A program made the translations under genes and the position numbers. A stretch of DNA of 64,000 bases from assembly GCA_013399305.1 (NCBI GenBank), contig VXAI01000098.1:105260-169259 (forward strand), given 5' to 3'. This document shows positions 1 through 59,790 of this stretch, piece by piece (within the stretch, counting starts at the first letter, position 1; each line of letters opens with the position of its first letter). The notes under the pieces were generated by a model, which was not told the DNA's origin, made no database searches, and was given only the letters and a program-made list of their open reading frames with translations. Source of the stretch: Rostratula benghalensis (Eukaryota; Chordata; Aves; Charadriiformes; Rostratulidae).

Positions 1-1512
1 TTTCACCTGATCCCTGCAGCCAGCGACTGAAGGCATTGACTGAAGACTTCACCATCCTCGATTCTAGCTTGACCTCATGGTTTCCAAATCCTGGAAACAC
101 TAGCTGTTCCTCCTAATACCTTCACTGAGTCCAAATATAGCAAATGGGACTGATTAAACGCTATTGCAGTTCTTTAGCACTGAGAAATCTGAAATGGAGG
201 ACAGGAGAAAAAATAAAAAATAATAAAAAAAAAAAAAAGATCAACATCAGCTGAAATAGCCTCCCCCCCGTCCTCTCCTCTACACTTTTGTCTTAACTGG
301 GCCTAGAATACCCTGATGTGTATTTTTTAATTGGCAAACAGATGTTACGAACTCTCCAACAGTAATCTTCGGGCACTAGCGCTGACACCGGTGTGAGATC
401 AGAGGTGGATAAAGCACTGTGCATGCCACACCTTCCATGGGAACGTATGATTAACTACAAGTTTATCAGACATGGCTTGGTACAGTCCTATGACACAACC
501 ATCACACCGAACAGTCTACAACAGCAGAGAGAGAGCACTCGTGAGTTAAGAGAGAGAATGGGGGGGAAGTTATGCACCAGCAGAAAAAACAGCCAGCAGA
601 TTCAGATGTCCATTGGTTGCATCACCCTCTGCTCTGGCAAAGAAAACCCATGGCAAAAATAGTTGGAAAAAACCAGTAATTCTGCCTAGACAGTAAGCAG
701 AGGTGTCTCCAAAATAATGCTCACTGGCCTTCTGTGTGTTCCTCTCCTTTTACCATCCACCTGGGAACCAGCCAACAGGAGTTATTCTGCGTGGACCTGT
801 GGTGTTGGGAGTCAGTGTCACTGTCCGTGTATCTGGTTAATCCCAAAGCAGTAAGTTCCTGAGATACAGAACACTGGTGGCAATTAAGAAGTTTTTTGCT
901 TATAAAAACAGAACTAAAACAGTCAAAGAGAAATACAGCCTAGTCTTTGCAAAACAACTTTAAGAACACCGAGTTGCCTATCCACTTGTCTTAAGAACAT
1001 ATCAAACATGAGGCCAGAAAGAGCACATCCTCCAGAAAAATGCACATGCATACAAAATTCTGGCTGTGCTAGTTTGAGCCACGAAAAAATTTTAAAAAGA
1101 GATTTTAGAACAGATTATTTCTTTGAAATTTTGCTTAAAGTCTAAAACCAATGTAGTTCGATCAAGTTTCAAAAGGTAATAGGAAAGAAGTGTCTTATGG
1201 CCACACTGAAAATTAACCCTTGAAGTAGGCATCAAAAGGGTAAGCTAGTTCCAAGGGACACCTGTACTGCTGAGAAACCCAAATCAACAGAAATCATCTG
1301 CAGAACAGAGAGATGTAACACTAACAAAACAAAAAAAAATCCAACAAACCCAAACAAACCAAAAAACCAAGAACAGTCATTTGCAACATTATCCCTGCAA
1401 CTCCCTTTAATGCTTATTGTTGATATCAAACCAAATTTCAAGCTTTTACCCATTTGAAATTATTGATACCCATCATTCCCTTTAATTAAAGGGATAATTA
1501 TATATATATTTT

Positions 1513-1518
1513 TTTATT
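1513..1518 (-). terminator. Candidate poly(A) signal AATAAA
   Basis: This is a canonical hexamer on the minus strand in an A/T-rich stretch with a TA run beside it (1499-1508), about 670 nt after the stop. Its use is unproven. Confidence 0.3.
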
Positions 1519-1733
1519 AAAAAATCAACTCTGTAGTCTGTCAATACCAGGTAGGAATTCACAATTTGTGATGTTACTGAAAACCAAGATAAATGTTTCT
1601 GGAGTTTTGTTTTGTTTTGTTTCTCCCCTCTACCCAAAAAAGTTATTTACAGACTTAAAAAGCCATGCTGCAGAACTGAGCTCTCTTTAAAATTATGAAG
1701 ATTTCCTACAATGTATTAAAATAAAAGTAGATT

Positions 1734-1739
1734 TTTATT
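1734..1739 (-). terminator. Candidate poly(A) signal AATAAA
   Basis: This is a canonical hexamer on the minus strand, about 450 nt after the RERE stop. Its use is not shown by the sequence alone. Confidence 0.3.
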
Positions 1740-2176
1740 ATTATAGCACTTGGATTCAGAGCTTGTTATGTCACCTACTTGCAATCCTTGTTTTTTTTTA
1801 AAATAGCTATAGATGCATTGAGTGTCTCTTCACGCACAGTGACTTGTGTTGTGAACCTGATTCTAGCACCTACTCAAAACAAACTAGTAAGAAAAAAACC
1901 CAAGATTGCAGGAAGTTCTCTGAATATTCCACACAGTCCTGTGTTTTCAATAGGCTTCTGAATACGTTGTCATGCAGGGAGACCCACACCAGTCTTGAGA
2001 AATCTTCTCTACAAATGAACACTATGCTGATAAGTCTCTACTTGTTGGGTGGTTGTTTCTCTTTTAAATATATAAAGAAATCTTTATAAGATATTCTTTT
2101 CCTTTTGTAGCTCTTATTGTATGTAAAAATGTTCCACTCCTTCCCAAGGACTGGGGTTTCCATAGCCAGCATTACA

Positions 2177-2189
2177 AATAAATAATTTA

Positions 2190-2191
<2 letters not shown>
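2177..2191 (-). promoter_or_regulatory. AATAAA hexamer overlapping the stop, followed by AU-rich nonamer
   Basis: On the minus strand the stop TAA is followed at once by TAAATTATTTATTTG. This gives AATAAA at 2191-2186 and the nonamer TTATTTATT at 2185-2177, a match to the AU-rich-element consensus. The hexamer is too close to the stop to be the main poly(A) signal for a normal 3' UTR, but cleavage 10-30 nt further would still leave an intact protein. Confidence 0.5.
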
Positions 2192-50531
<48,340 letters not shown>

Positions 50532-50807
50532 CTGCGATAAAAGATAAAAAATAGCATGTCAGCAGAAAGGAAAAAAAAAAAAAAAAAAAGAAAGAAAAAA
50601 AATCTTGTTAATCAGCACAACAGCCAATGTTGTTCACTTAGGGACTGTCGACACAAGAAAACATATACCTACACAGCAAGGGAACACAGGCAGGGGGGAA
50701 AAGGCTTTGAAAAGACACCGAAAAATTCAAGCCACATTCCCTTCTACGTCAAACTTCCAACGTTCGAAGCTTAAAAAAACCCCAAAAATGAAAGCCAGTA
50801 CCACAGT

Positions 50808-50998
50808 NNNNNNNNNNNNNNNNNNNNNNNNNNNNNNNNNNNNNNNNNNNNNNNNNNNNNNNNNNNNNNNNNNNNNNNNNNNNNNNNNNNNNNNNNNNNN
50901 NNNNNNNNNNNNNNNNNNNNNNNNNNNNNNNNNNNNNNNNNNNNNNNNNNNNNNNNNNNNNNNNNNNNNNNNNNNNNNNNNNNNNNNNNNNNNNNNNN
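50808..50998. other. Assembly gap (191 N)
   Basis: This is a run of unresolved bases at the edge of the CpG island. The flank at 50999 is GC-rich with C runs, a usual reason for sequencing dropout. The true length is unknown. Confidence 1.
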
Positions 50999-51745
50999 GC
51001 CGCCGGCCCCTCCGCACTCGTCTCCTCCGTGTCCCCCCCGCGTTTTTCGGCGGAATCCCCCCCCCCAGACGCCTTCCCCGCCGAGCCGCCGCCGCTCCCC
51101 TCGGTGGCTCGCAGCGGTCCGCGGTCGCTCGCCACGCCGAGACGCTTCCTCCTCCTTCCCCCTCTCCTCTCGCCCCGCCGGCGGCTCGGGGCGGCCCCGC
51201 GGCGATGGCGAGCGGCCGGGGCTCGGGGTGCGGGCGAGCGGCGGAGGCGAGCGGAGCTGCGCGGAGCCGAGGGCCGAGCGGGCGGGAGGCGGCGGCCGCC
51301 CAGCATGTGATCGCGGCGGGGCTGGGCGGCGCGGAACCCGCGGGGCGCGCCGCAAAAGGCGGCCTGGATCGCCCGGCACCCCCCCCGCCTCCCCGGCGGC
51401 CTCGTCCGTCCCTCCGTTTTCCTCCGCCGCCACCACCGCCCCGCGGAACCAGCCGCCGGATGAACGCGCCGCCGGGCCCTGGGGGGCTCTGCGGCGGGGG
51501 TGGCGGCTCCCTCCCCCGCCATCCGCCGCACCCCGAGGCTGCCCTTCCCTCCCCGCCGCTGTCGTGTCCCCCCCCCCGCGACGCCTTCGGCTGCCCCTTG
51601 CGCTCATGTTTCCTCGCTGAAATACCTCCCCATCCTCCAGCAGAACTCCGCAACCGCCAGCTGGAGGCATCGCTCGCTCCCCTCTTCCTCCTCCTCCTCC
51701 TCCTCCTCTTCCCGAGGCCAGCACCTTCGCTCGGTACCGCCATGG
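50999..51745. promoter_or_regulatory. RERE: CpG island, likely internal (alternative) RERE promoter
   Basis: This is a block of very high GC with dense CpG, unlike the AT-rich intron on both sides. It has several Sp1-type GGGCGG/CCGCCC boxes (for example near 51186) and no TATA box. It lies less than 0.5 kb upstream of the SANT exon on the transcribed strand, with the N gap between. Human RERE has a short transcript from an internal promoter just upstream of the same exon (from memory), so this position fits. The first exon and its donor are not identified; a donor may lie in the gap. Bidirectional activity is possible. Confidence 0.7.
51683..51710 (+). repeat. (CTC)n trinucleotide repeat in the CpG island
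   Basis: About eight CTC/TCC units lie near the far edge of the island. On the minus strand this reads GAG/AGG repeats. It accounts for the poly-Arg/Glu seen in spurious open frames across the island. Confidence 0.85.
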
Positions 51746-54119
51746 CAGTATCCCAGCCACCGGCTCTGGCACCCGTCTCACCCAGAGCCCCAACATTTCC
51801 CCGCCACGAATCGGTAGGAGGAGATGCAAACTAAACACAGAGTCCCTTTATTTTCGGAAAGGCCAGCCCCGAGGACTTTTTCCTTTGCTATAATAAGCAC
51901 ACAGGTACAAACACTAGAAAAACACCAAATTCTGCCTGCAAAAAGGATGGGGGACGTTGAATACATGGGCACTAACATTCTGGGGGAGATGAGAATTAGT
52001 AATTCCCTAAAAAGAAATGCACCTCAAGTTGGCCTAATGGATCTAGAACCACATCTTCTTGCAAAACGTCTACTTGAAGGAGGTGGGCAGGTGATTAAAG
52101 GCTTCCATATTATGAAATGAATAAGGAATCCCAGAAAGGGTAATTCACTACCAAAATAGCACTCTGTACACCTCATATGCTCCCAACCACAACGCTGAGT
52201 AGGAGCGAGCAGTCTCTTTGGAACCTCAAATATATTTTTTTGCAGATATGCCCCCACAGGGGCTCTATCCTTACCTGACCCTGCCCCTCAAAGCCAGCCA
52301 GACTGCTAGGGTTCGCCAAGAACATGCCTGGGGGTGCAGAGATGGGAATTAACCACCGGTTGTATTGCTCTGAGATTACAGTCCCTTCCAGTATATGATT
52401 TGCTCTTGCCCACCTCCTCCTTTAAACCAGCAAACAGAGCTCTCGGGAGCTGAGGAGTTCAGTGACAGGGGCACCTGGGCTCCTGAAGAAGGAAGAAATT
52501 ACAAATAGGAGGGTACCAGCCCCCTGTTCACAGGCAGAAGTCAGAGACACCTGCAGAGTGAGATACCCAGAGTGCCTACAGCCCGTCACTCATACACGCA
52601 CACTTTTTCACCATGTAATGAAAATCCCTTGTCATTCGCATGCAGGGGGAGGCCAATCGCTCCCCCGGCACCACACACACCCAGGTCCCTCTGTCTGCTG
52701 GGCAAGCAAAGATGGCAGCAGCAAGGCAAACAACCGTGCCCTCAAACCACTCCCAACATCCCAAAGAGCAATAGAACTCCTCTTGGCAGCTTATCACGGA
52801 GAAGGAAAATCAACCAAATCAAGAAACATTTGAAAACAGGCCTTCCAAGGGAACACAGGTTCCACATGCTTTGACATCTCTGCCTCCTGGCCTGTACCGG
52901 AGGTACCACGCTTCTGCAGCAGAGCAGAGACAGGAAAATGCCACGTAAAAAATTGTAGGGGAAGAAGAAACCAGAGCTGGAACACCCCAACCATGGATGA
53001 AAAAAGGCACAGAGAAATACCAGAGAGCAATCTGGTTCCAATGCATGAACTGAAAAGCCCGATTCCTCCTTCTGCCAAAGCCTTACTGTGGTGTATGCCA
53101 CTTCTCAGAGGACCATTTTATTTATTTTTTAAGATTCCTTTTAAGCTTACTACTTTACATTTGGTGTTGGAATCCAACTCTGTATTGAAAAAGCCTATGA
53201 CAAAACTGCTTTCCTTTGAACTCAGGAGATGTCAAAAATCCCTACTGGGAATGTAAGCCTAGCACACAGCCCAGCTGAGTGGCAGAATCAGAGGGAGCTC
53301 AAAATGCTGCTCCAGATGTCCAAGCTGAATGAAGTCCATCCTCCCAGCATTCCAAAGATTTGGCCAATTATGCTGTCACCTTGAGCAGTGTCACACAGAA
53401 TTATCACTCAGCCATTGAGGCCGTGCAAGATACCCAACTATAAAATACCCGTGTGCCTTTACAGAAAGCCGAGAGAAAGCCAGTTCTTCACACATAAAAA
53501 CAAGCAGGCACCCAGAAATGAGCTTCGGGAAGCTTTGACAGAAATTCTACAGCTTAACAAAATTATAGGGGTTTTTCCAAAACATTCTCAGATTTTCCTT
53601 CCTCTTCTAGTCCTCCATTAACTCAGACGTCACGTCCAGTTCTCCCTTCGCCTGCACCAAGGACAGCCACTTCTTGTCTCCAAGTCAAGCGCTACAGAGA
53701 CCTCTAAACGTTCTTAAATATCAAAGAACAAAACAGTTGCACAGGGAATCAGCAGTGACCTGTTGCTCTCCGGCATCTCCTAAAACAGACCATGAAACAG
53801 CCTAAATTTTCTCTCCTCTGCTCAAACCACACGCAACAAATTTTATGCCCGTATTTGAACAGTGCAGGAGATGTTGTTGCTCTGCTCGCAGAAGGCACCT
53901 GAACAGGACAGCTGATGAAATAAAAAGTCCTGCAGCACAGGGCTGGTAGAACAATGGGGCTTAAACCTATGCACGCACGAGAAAGAAGTTTGGATAAAGA
54001 GTGGCTCTTGGAGCATAATGGTTTCAAAAACATCCAAGGTCTGTACTTCAAAAAATTAAGATGAACGTTTCAATTTTACTACTTACGGTTAACTTTAAAA
54101 CATTATTTATGACAGAACT

Positions 54120-54515
54120 CATAGAATCACAGAATGGTTTGGGTTGGAAGGATCCTTAAAGCCCATCCAGTGCTACCCCCTGCCCTGGGCAGGGATACCT
54201 CCCACCAGACCAGGTTGCTCCAAGCCCCCTCCAACCTGGCCTTGAACCCCTCCAGGGATGGGGCAGCCACAGCTTCTCTGGGCAACCTGGGCCAGGCTCT
54301 CACCACCCTCACACCAAAGAATTTATTTCCTGGTATATCTGATCTGAATCTCCCCTCTTTCAGCTTAAAACCATTCCCCCTCATCCTATGGCTACATTCC
54401 CTGACACAGAGTCCCTCCCCAGCTCTCCTGTAACCCCTTCAGATCTCCCCAGAGCCTTCTCCTGGCTGAACAACCCCAGCTCTCCCAGCCTGTCTTCAGA
54501 GGAGAGGTGCTCCAG
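54120..54515 (-). mobile_element. CR1 LINE 3' fragment
   Basis: This is a minus-oriented copy of about 395 bp beginning 'catagaatcacagaatgg' and continuing through 'gggcagggatacctccc' and 'cctccagggatggggcag' to 'gtctcagaggagaggtgc'-like sequence. It is close to the 30553 copy and probably the same subfamily. It is better preserved than the others. Confidence 0.92.
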
Positions 54516-57500
54516 CAAGATTCTTTCAGCACCATTGTTCGTACAATTCACTGAAGACAAACTGTAGCACAATTTAAAAAAAAAAAAAAATTGCTGTGGA
54601 TAATTACTGCTGTGAAGTCCAACTAGGGAATCCCATGGTTTGCTGGGTGGGTCAACGCTGACGGACGGCAAAGTGGTCACCAGGGCTGTTGAACCAGCCA
54701 AAACAAGATCTCCTCATTCCATTTTATAATCTGATCTCCCCCAACAAAACATACTCTATTCTGCAATACCCTGCTACGATGTGTAAACAGGGAGCTATAA
54801 ATAACCAGGGAAGAAGGAGGAACAAGCGTGTTAGTGTTTGCATATGTGTTACTTGCGGGTCCCATATTTTATCCCAAGAAACAAATACGATGACAAGATA
54901 CACAAAGCCATTATGCTCCGACTAACAGAGCTCAGATGGCATGTTTATCAACGCCACAATAATGCCATTGCAAAGCTGTAGTTAAGGTTGTGCATCAGGG
55001 TTTCTATTATCAAGAGATTACAGCTTGGCAGGAAAAAAATTTGCGACCACGTGCTGAAATTCAGCACCCCAGCTTTTAGCCGGGAACTCCGGTTCAGTTT
55101 TCCTCTTTTCCTGGGGAGAGCTAAAATGCAGCCGTTTCGAACAGCATGTGGGAATAACATCTAGTACAAAATAACCTCTTTAATCACTTTAAGAATTTCA
55201 AACTGAAGCCTCATGGGCTTCAAAAAAAAAAGCCAGATGACCCTGATAAAACCGTAAATTCATAACTGCTACTAATAGGTCTCCTCTGAGGTGCTGCTTC
55301 CAGCAGGTTTAGATCAAATGCATGTTCTCTAAAGAAAATCCATGTGCTATTTCACTCCCTCCCCATGGCTTCCACCTGGTCAATTAGTGAAGAGCCTGTT
55401 GCAATGCAGTGTATTTACAAACACTCCAACACACAAACACAGAGCCTCTTCTGTTCCTCCTTAATCCAGGAAATAAGGACTTTCCCCCCCTCCACCTCAA
55501 TCTGCCTTAAAAAAAAATAAATAATAATAATCTCCTCTGTAGGGCACATCCAAGAACAGTATGTTCTTCTCTCAACCTTTCCCTTAATTATGAACATATC
55601 AAAATGGAAGATACTGCTTTCCTGAAAGCAATAGGCACAGGGCATGGTTTGAAAGGCCCAAGGTTTTCTAGGCAGATGCCAACTGAAGTTGTCACCATCT
55701 TCCATACTTAATATCTCTTTTTAAGTTTTAGATGAAAAATTACAGCAGTTGCTCTGAACAGAAAGTGAGATCTGGTTAGATCTGCAGAACTTCTGGTAAG
55801 TATGCAGCACATTTACAGATTGCCCCAAATGGTTGGGGGGTTTTGTTGGTTTTGGTTTTTTTAGCATGCAGGCATTGTACATGCACAGGAGCTGAATTTC
55901 AGTGCACTGAGTACTTTTTAGTAAAAGCCTGGGTGATTTTTAATGTTATGTTTCACTTATGCGCATACACCACAAATAAAGGCATTCAGTGATAAGGTTC
56001 AATGATATTTACTCTCCTCTAGAAAGAGAATTATCCTTACAGTTTCCTGAAGAAGACAGTTTAACCTAAGGACGTCAGGTATCTCTTACAAAAACATAAA
56101 ACTTGTGTTATTCACCTTTTTTTTTCCCCCCACCAAACTATTTCTGGTTGGAGCAGAAAACAATGCAAGTATTTACTGCATCTATGCCTGAAAGGAATTC
56201 TCTGTGCTCGGTAACAGACAGGACTAAGTACTGCTCAGTAAGTAATTCCATCAAGGGCAAAAAAGCGGCACTTGAAGTTAAAGAAAATGCAGCTGTCGCA
56301 CATATCCGAGCTGTACTCAGAACCCAGCTAACCACTGCAGACACACAGCCTGCTTATTTAACTCTTTCCACGAGCTGCTTTCTTCCCTGAACGCTCTTAC
56401 CCAGAGGAAAACAAAAAAAGAGAGGGGGGGAAGAGCCCTTTTGCTCTTGTACAGGAGATGGGAGAAGGCAGAGATGTTCCACAGCAATTCCTTGGCCTAA
56501 AAGCAAGAGCACCCTCAGAGCAACTTGCCATGAACAGGGATTGGGGGATAACAGAATATTCTGGGCTAAAACAGCAGCATGTAGAATGAGGAACAGGCAC
56601 AATGGCTCACCTGAAACCCTTGTGGGAAAAAAAGAAATAAATCAGTCCACTGGGAAAGAGGAACTATCAAGAAAAACCTACAGTCAGGCCCCTGCTATGT
56701 TCCTGTAACGTGCCCTGCTGCTGGGAGAACAGGATACGCTTCAGCCTCATCTGAACTTCATTTTATTGTTTCCTGTCACTCCTGTAACTCTGCCTAATGT
56801 TTCTTAAATTTAATTTTGAAGTAGCAAGCAATTTTACCCTCAGCATTAGAGACTGGTGCTGTTGTACCTCACATCAGTTAACAGCAGAGCTGGCAAAAAT
56901 CACCCCTCTGGCAAGCCTGGTGAATAGAAAGACACCCCAAGCCTTCCCTAACCAACCCTGTGTGTTGTTCCACAGACCTCAGGGCCGTAGCAGAGATGAG
57001 AGCCGGTCTCAAGCACACAAGCAGAAGTATATATATTTGCAGAAAAACCCACATTCCCACTGTTCCCCTGCCTCAGGTGCTCTCAGGTTAAGTTCACTGC
57101 TCTGTCCCACCTCCAACCACAGCACCTCTTTGTCTGCTCCTGCAGGAAATACGGCTGTCACCAGCTTGCAATTGAGAGTCTCCTCCCGAAGAGGCTGCAC
57201 TGAAGTGATTTGAAGCACCTTACTCTGACACAGCCACGCAAAGGGAGGAGAAATCGCTCACCCAGCCTGGCAGCTGCTCAAAGATGTCCCCAACCACTTA
57301 CTGCAAGTCTCTGTCTGCGCTTTGATGCCACGGACACAGTCACACGCGCTCTTGCACGATCCCTTCGGGTGGCAGAGCGCGCTCTGAACTGCACCAGTGC
57401 TGACAGTGAAGCATGAATTAGTAATAAATGCCACCCCCCACCCCCCCAATGCCCGCTTTTCTTGTTTAATTAGACTACACATTTTTAAGTAACTCATTTT

Positions 57501-58489
57501 GATACAGTTTATTTGATGGTTTGATTTGTAACAGCCCCTTTTCATGACTGTATACAGCTGAACATCTCTTCAATTGTGCTACAACCATGTTTCCAGACCT
57601 TCCAGTCCAAGAGAGGAGGCACCCGTGCAGGTGATCCTTTTGTAGAGCAACATGGAAGAGAATAATCACATATATGTAATGTGGGGGTGTGCAGTGAGAG
57701 GGTTTCTGGTTCAAAGTATCCCTTACCTCTAAAATATTCTCATTCCATTTGCTTATTCCAGCAGATTGTGACCTCAGGTCAAAACACATAACACCTCCCT
57801 CCCCAATTCAGCATCCTTTTATTAGATACTGGTCTATTTTTCTTGTCAATTTATTTGAATGAAATAATCCTATTGTTTCAAGACAAAATTGTCCTCTAAC
57901 AGTCATGGTATTTTGAAAATACTTTTTTTTTTTTTAACCAAGTCCTCTTACCCGATGGTATTACAGAAACCCAGGAATATTTTGATGGTATTTATTAGAT
58001 ACCAATCTGTATTAGAAGGCATTAATGTTCTCCTTGGATACTCAAAGCACCTCTTCAGAGTGCCCTGCCTCGCTACCCATCGACATGCCATAAAAATCTT
58101 AGTCCTTAGGCCATATGCCTGTAAGATCAAGTATCCTCTATAAACACACTGACAAGAAATACATCAGCTAAAAGGCTTAAAGGTGCCAAACAATTAGCTT
58201 TCCCTCCCGGTCGCAATTGCTTTGTCTTCCTGAGAAATTCTCCTGAAAAATTAAACCCTACCCCAAACCATAAGGCATTCAACACCGAAGCATTAAGCAG
58301 AGGCGCACAACGGCCACCGGAGCCCGTGTTCCCTGTATCCATAGCCATATACCCAGACGGAAAGTCATTAAGCAGCCTCCCTCGAGGGAATGCCAAAAGA
58401 TCCTGAAATGATAATGATCCCCCTTCCCTGGTGCTGCACTGTTGGCTTTTGTTTTGAACAATAGATCTCCCATGATACCTCTCGCTTGC

Positions 58490-58640
58490 TGAAAATATTG
58501 GTATTAAGTGAGCATGAGCACAGCTGTGTGTAAATTACATATATAAACAGATTAGATTTGTATATTTATACTGGATGCAAACACATTAATAGCACATTTG
58601 CATACACAGTTGGCTAAATGAGATTGCATGCAGAGCAGGA
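58490..58640. promoter_or_regulatory. Possible enhancer with paired octamer-like motifs
   Basis: A perfect octamer ATTTGCAT lies at 58596-58603, and an inverted near-match ATGCAAAC starts about 20 bp before it. AATTACAT and CATTAAT words are nearby. This is motif evidence only. Confidence 0.25.
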
Positions 58641-59076
58641 TTACTGGTTACAAACACATGTATTTAGAATTTTCAATAAAGTATTTATACTGCCATTCAA
58701 GAGGTCAAAGTGGATTCATCAGCCTGTCTCTCCTCTTCGCCTTCTTAGTAGCACAGAGAACGGCTCTTGCCAACATGCCCTCCACATGGCCAGGGCCTCC
58801 TCACAGGCTCAAGAAGCACAAGAAACTGAACTGGGGTGTCCACCTAAAGGTTACCCAAATTTCCTCCAGTTTAGCTCATCAAAGGTGATATTTTGGGGGG
58901 GGCAGGAGTTCTACCTTTGAGCACAGCACGAACAACTGCCTAAATACCAGCTTGTAAAACTCCCTTCTCTGTTTTAATGCCAGGGATCGATGCACAAGTC
59001 TGTATGAAAAGCAACACAATATTGAAGGTGACACAAACTGCTCTCAGACATTTCCAATTCATCTATTCCTTCACAC

Positions 59077-59212
59077 AGAACCATAGGATGGTTAGAGTTG
59101 GAAGGGACCTTAAAAATCATCCAGTCCCAACCCCCCTGCCCTGGGCAGGGGCACCTCCCACCAGACCAGGCTGCTCAAAGCCCCATCCAGCCCCGGGCTT
59201 TGAGCTGTCAGG
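59077..59212 (-). mobile_element. CR1 LINE 3' fragment (short)
   Basis: This is a minus-oriented, roughly 135-bp CR1 tail: 'agaaccataggatggttag', 'ggaagggaccttaaaaatc', 'gggcaggggcacctccc', 'caggctgctcaaagcccc'. It breaks off after 'catccagccccgggc'. Confidence 0.87.
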
Positions 59213-59762
59213 GCGCTGCCAGCCTTACGTGCTAACCCCAGCTTTATTCTACCAGCAGGATTTTAGCAGAGCTATTTTTGTAAAGAGATTTTGGGTTCAC
59301 CCACAGCGGTAGGCAAAGCTTTGATTCACTTTCTGCATTGTACCTGTTTCTGCCTAAGAGCCTAGATGGGAAAGAGAGAAAACAAAACAGCAAAAAAAAA
59401 AAAAATTAGTAAAATATATCAATTATGCCTAAGTGAGGAGCCTTTAGTTTTGCTCTAATTGTGCCCTCTGATGATTAGCTCAGGATGCTTTCGCTGCGCA
59501 TCCCTGGCTCATGCTCCCACGTCTCTCTCCCTCACTTCAGCGTTTCCCCTCGGTTCCTGTTGGAAGGTCCAGTCCTGCCTCTCGGGTTCGCCGCGCTCGC
59601 AGCCCCGACCATAAATCATCTCCCAACCTGCTCCTGGAAAGGCAGTGGCCGCGGCGCGATGGCTCTGGCCCGGGGTTGCCAGGCAACCTGCGCAGGAGGG
59701 ATGGATGCCTGGGAACCGCTGACAAATGGCCAAGTGGCTGCAACAACAGGCTCCACTCCCTC

Positions 59763-59790
59763 AAAAAAAAAAAAAAAAAAGAAAAAAAAA
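59763..59790 (+). repeat. A-rich tract (A18-G-A9)
   Basis: This is an A tract with a single G interruption, just after a CpG-containing GC-rich patch (59570-59700). Confidence 0.9.

Larger units (their letters stand above)
1..2189 (-). other. RERE: RERE 3' UTR (end not located)
   Basis: This AT-rich sequence follows the RERE stop on the minus strand. I see no plausible coding frame in it; the short open frames are scattered and have no family resemblance. Minus-strand AATAAA hexamers occur at 2186-2191, 1734-1739 and 1513-1518, and ATTAAA at 326-331. Mammalian RERE 3' UTRs run to more than 2 kb (from memory), so the UTR may fill this stretch or run off the window. A purine-rich A tract lies at about 218-240 on the plus strand. 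Confidence 0.75.

Noticed and set aside
50605..51834. 409-codon plus-strand open frame across the gap
   Set aside because: It exists only because N bases do not make stops; the rest is GC-rich low complexity with no recognisable domain.
50727..51838. Long minus-strand open frames (260-355 codons) across the CpG island and N gap
   Set aside because: They read through 191 unknown bases, are Arg/Gly/Pro/Ala low complexity from GC bias and the CTC repeat, and match no family. One has a Kozak-like GCCATGG start at 51743, but the frame beyond the gap is unknown.
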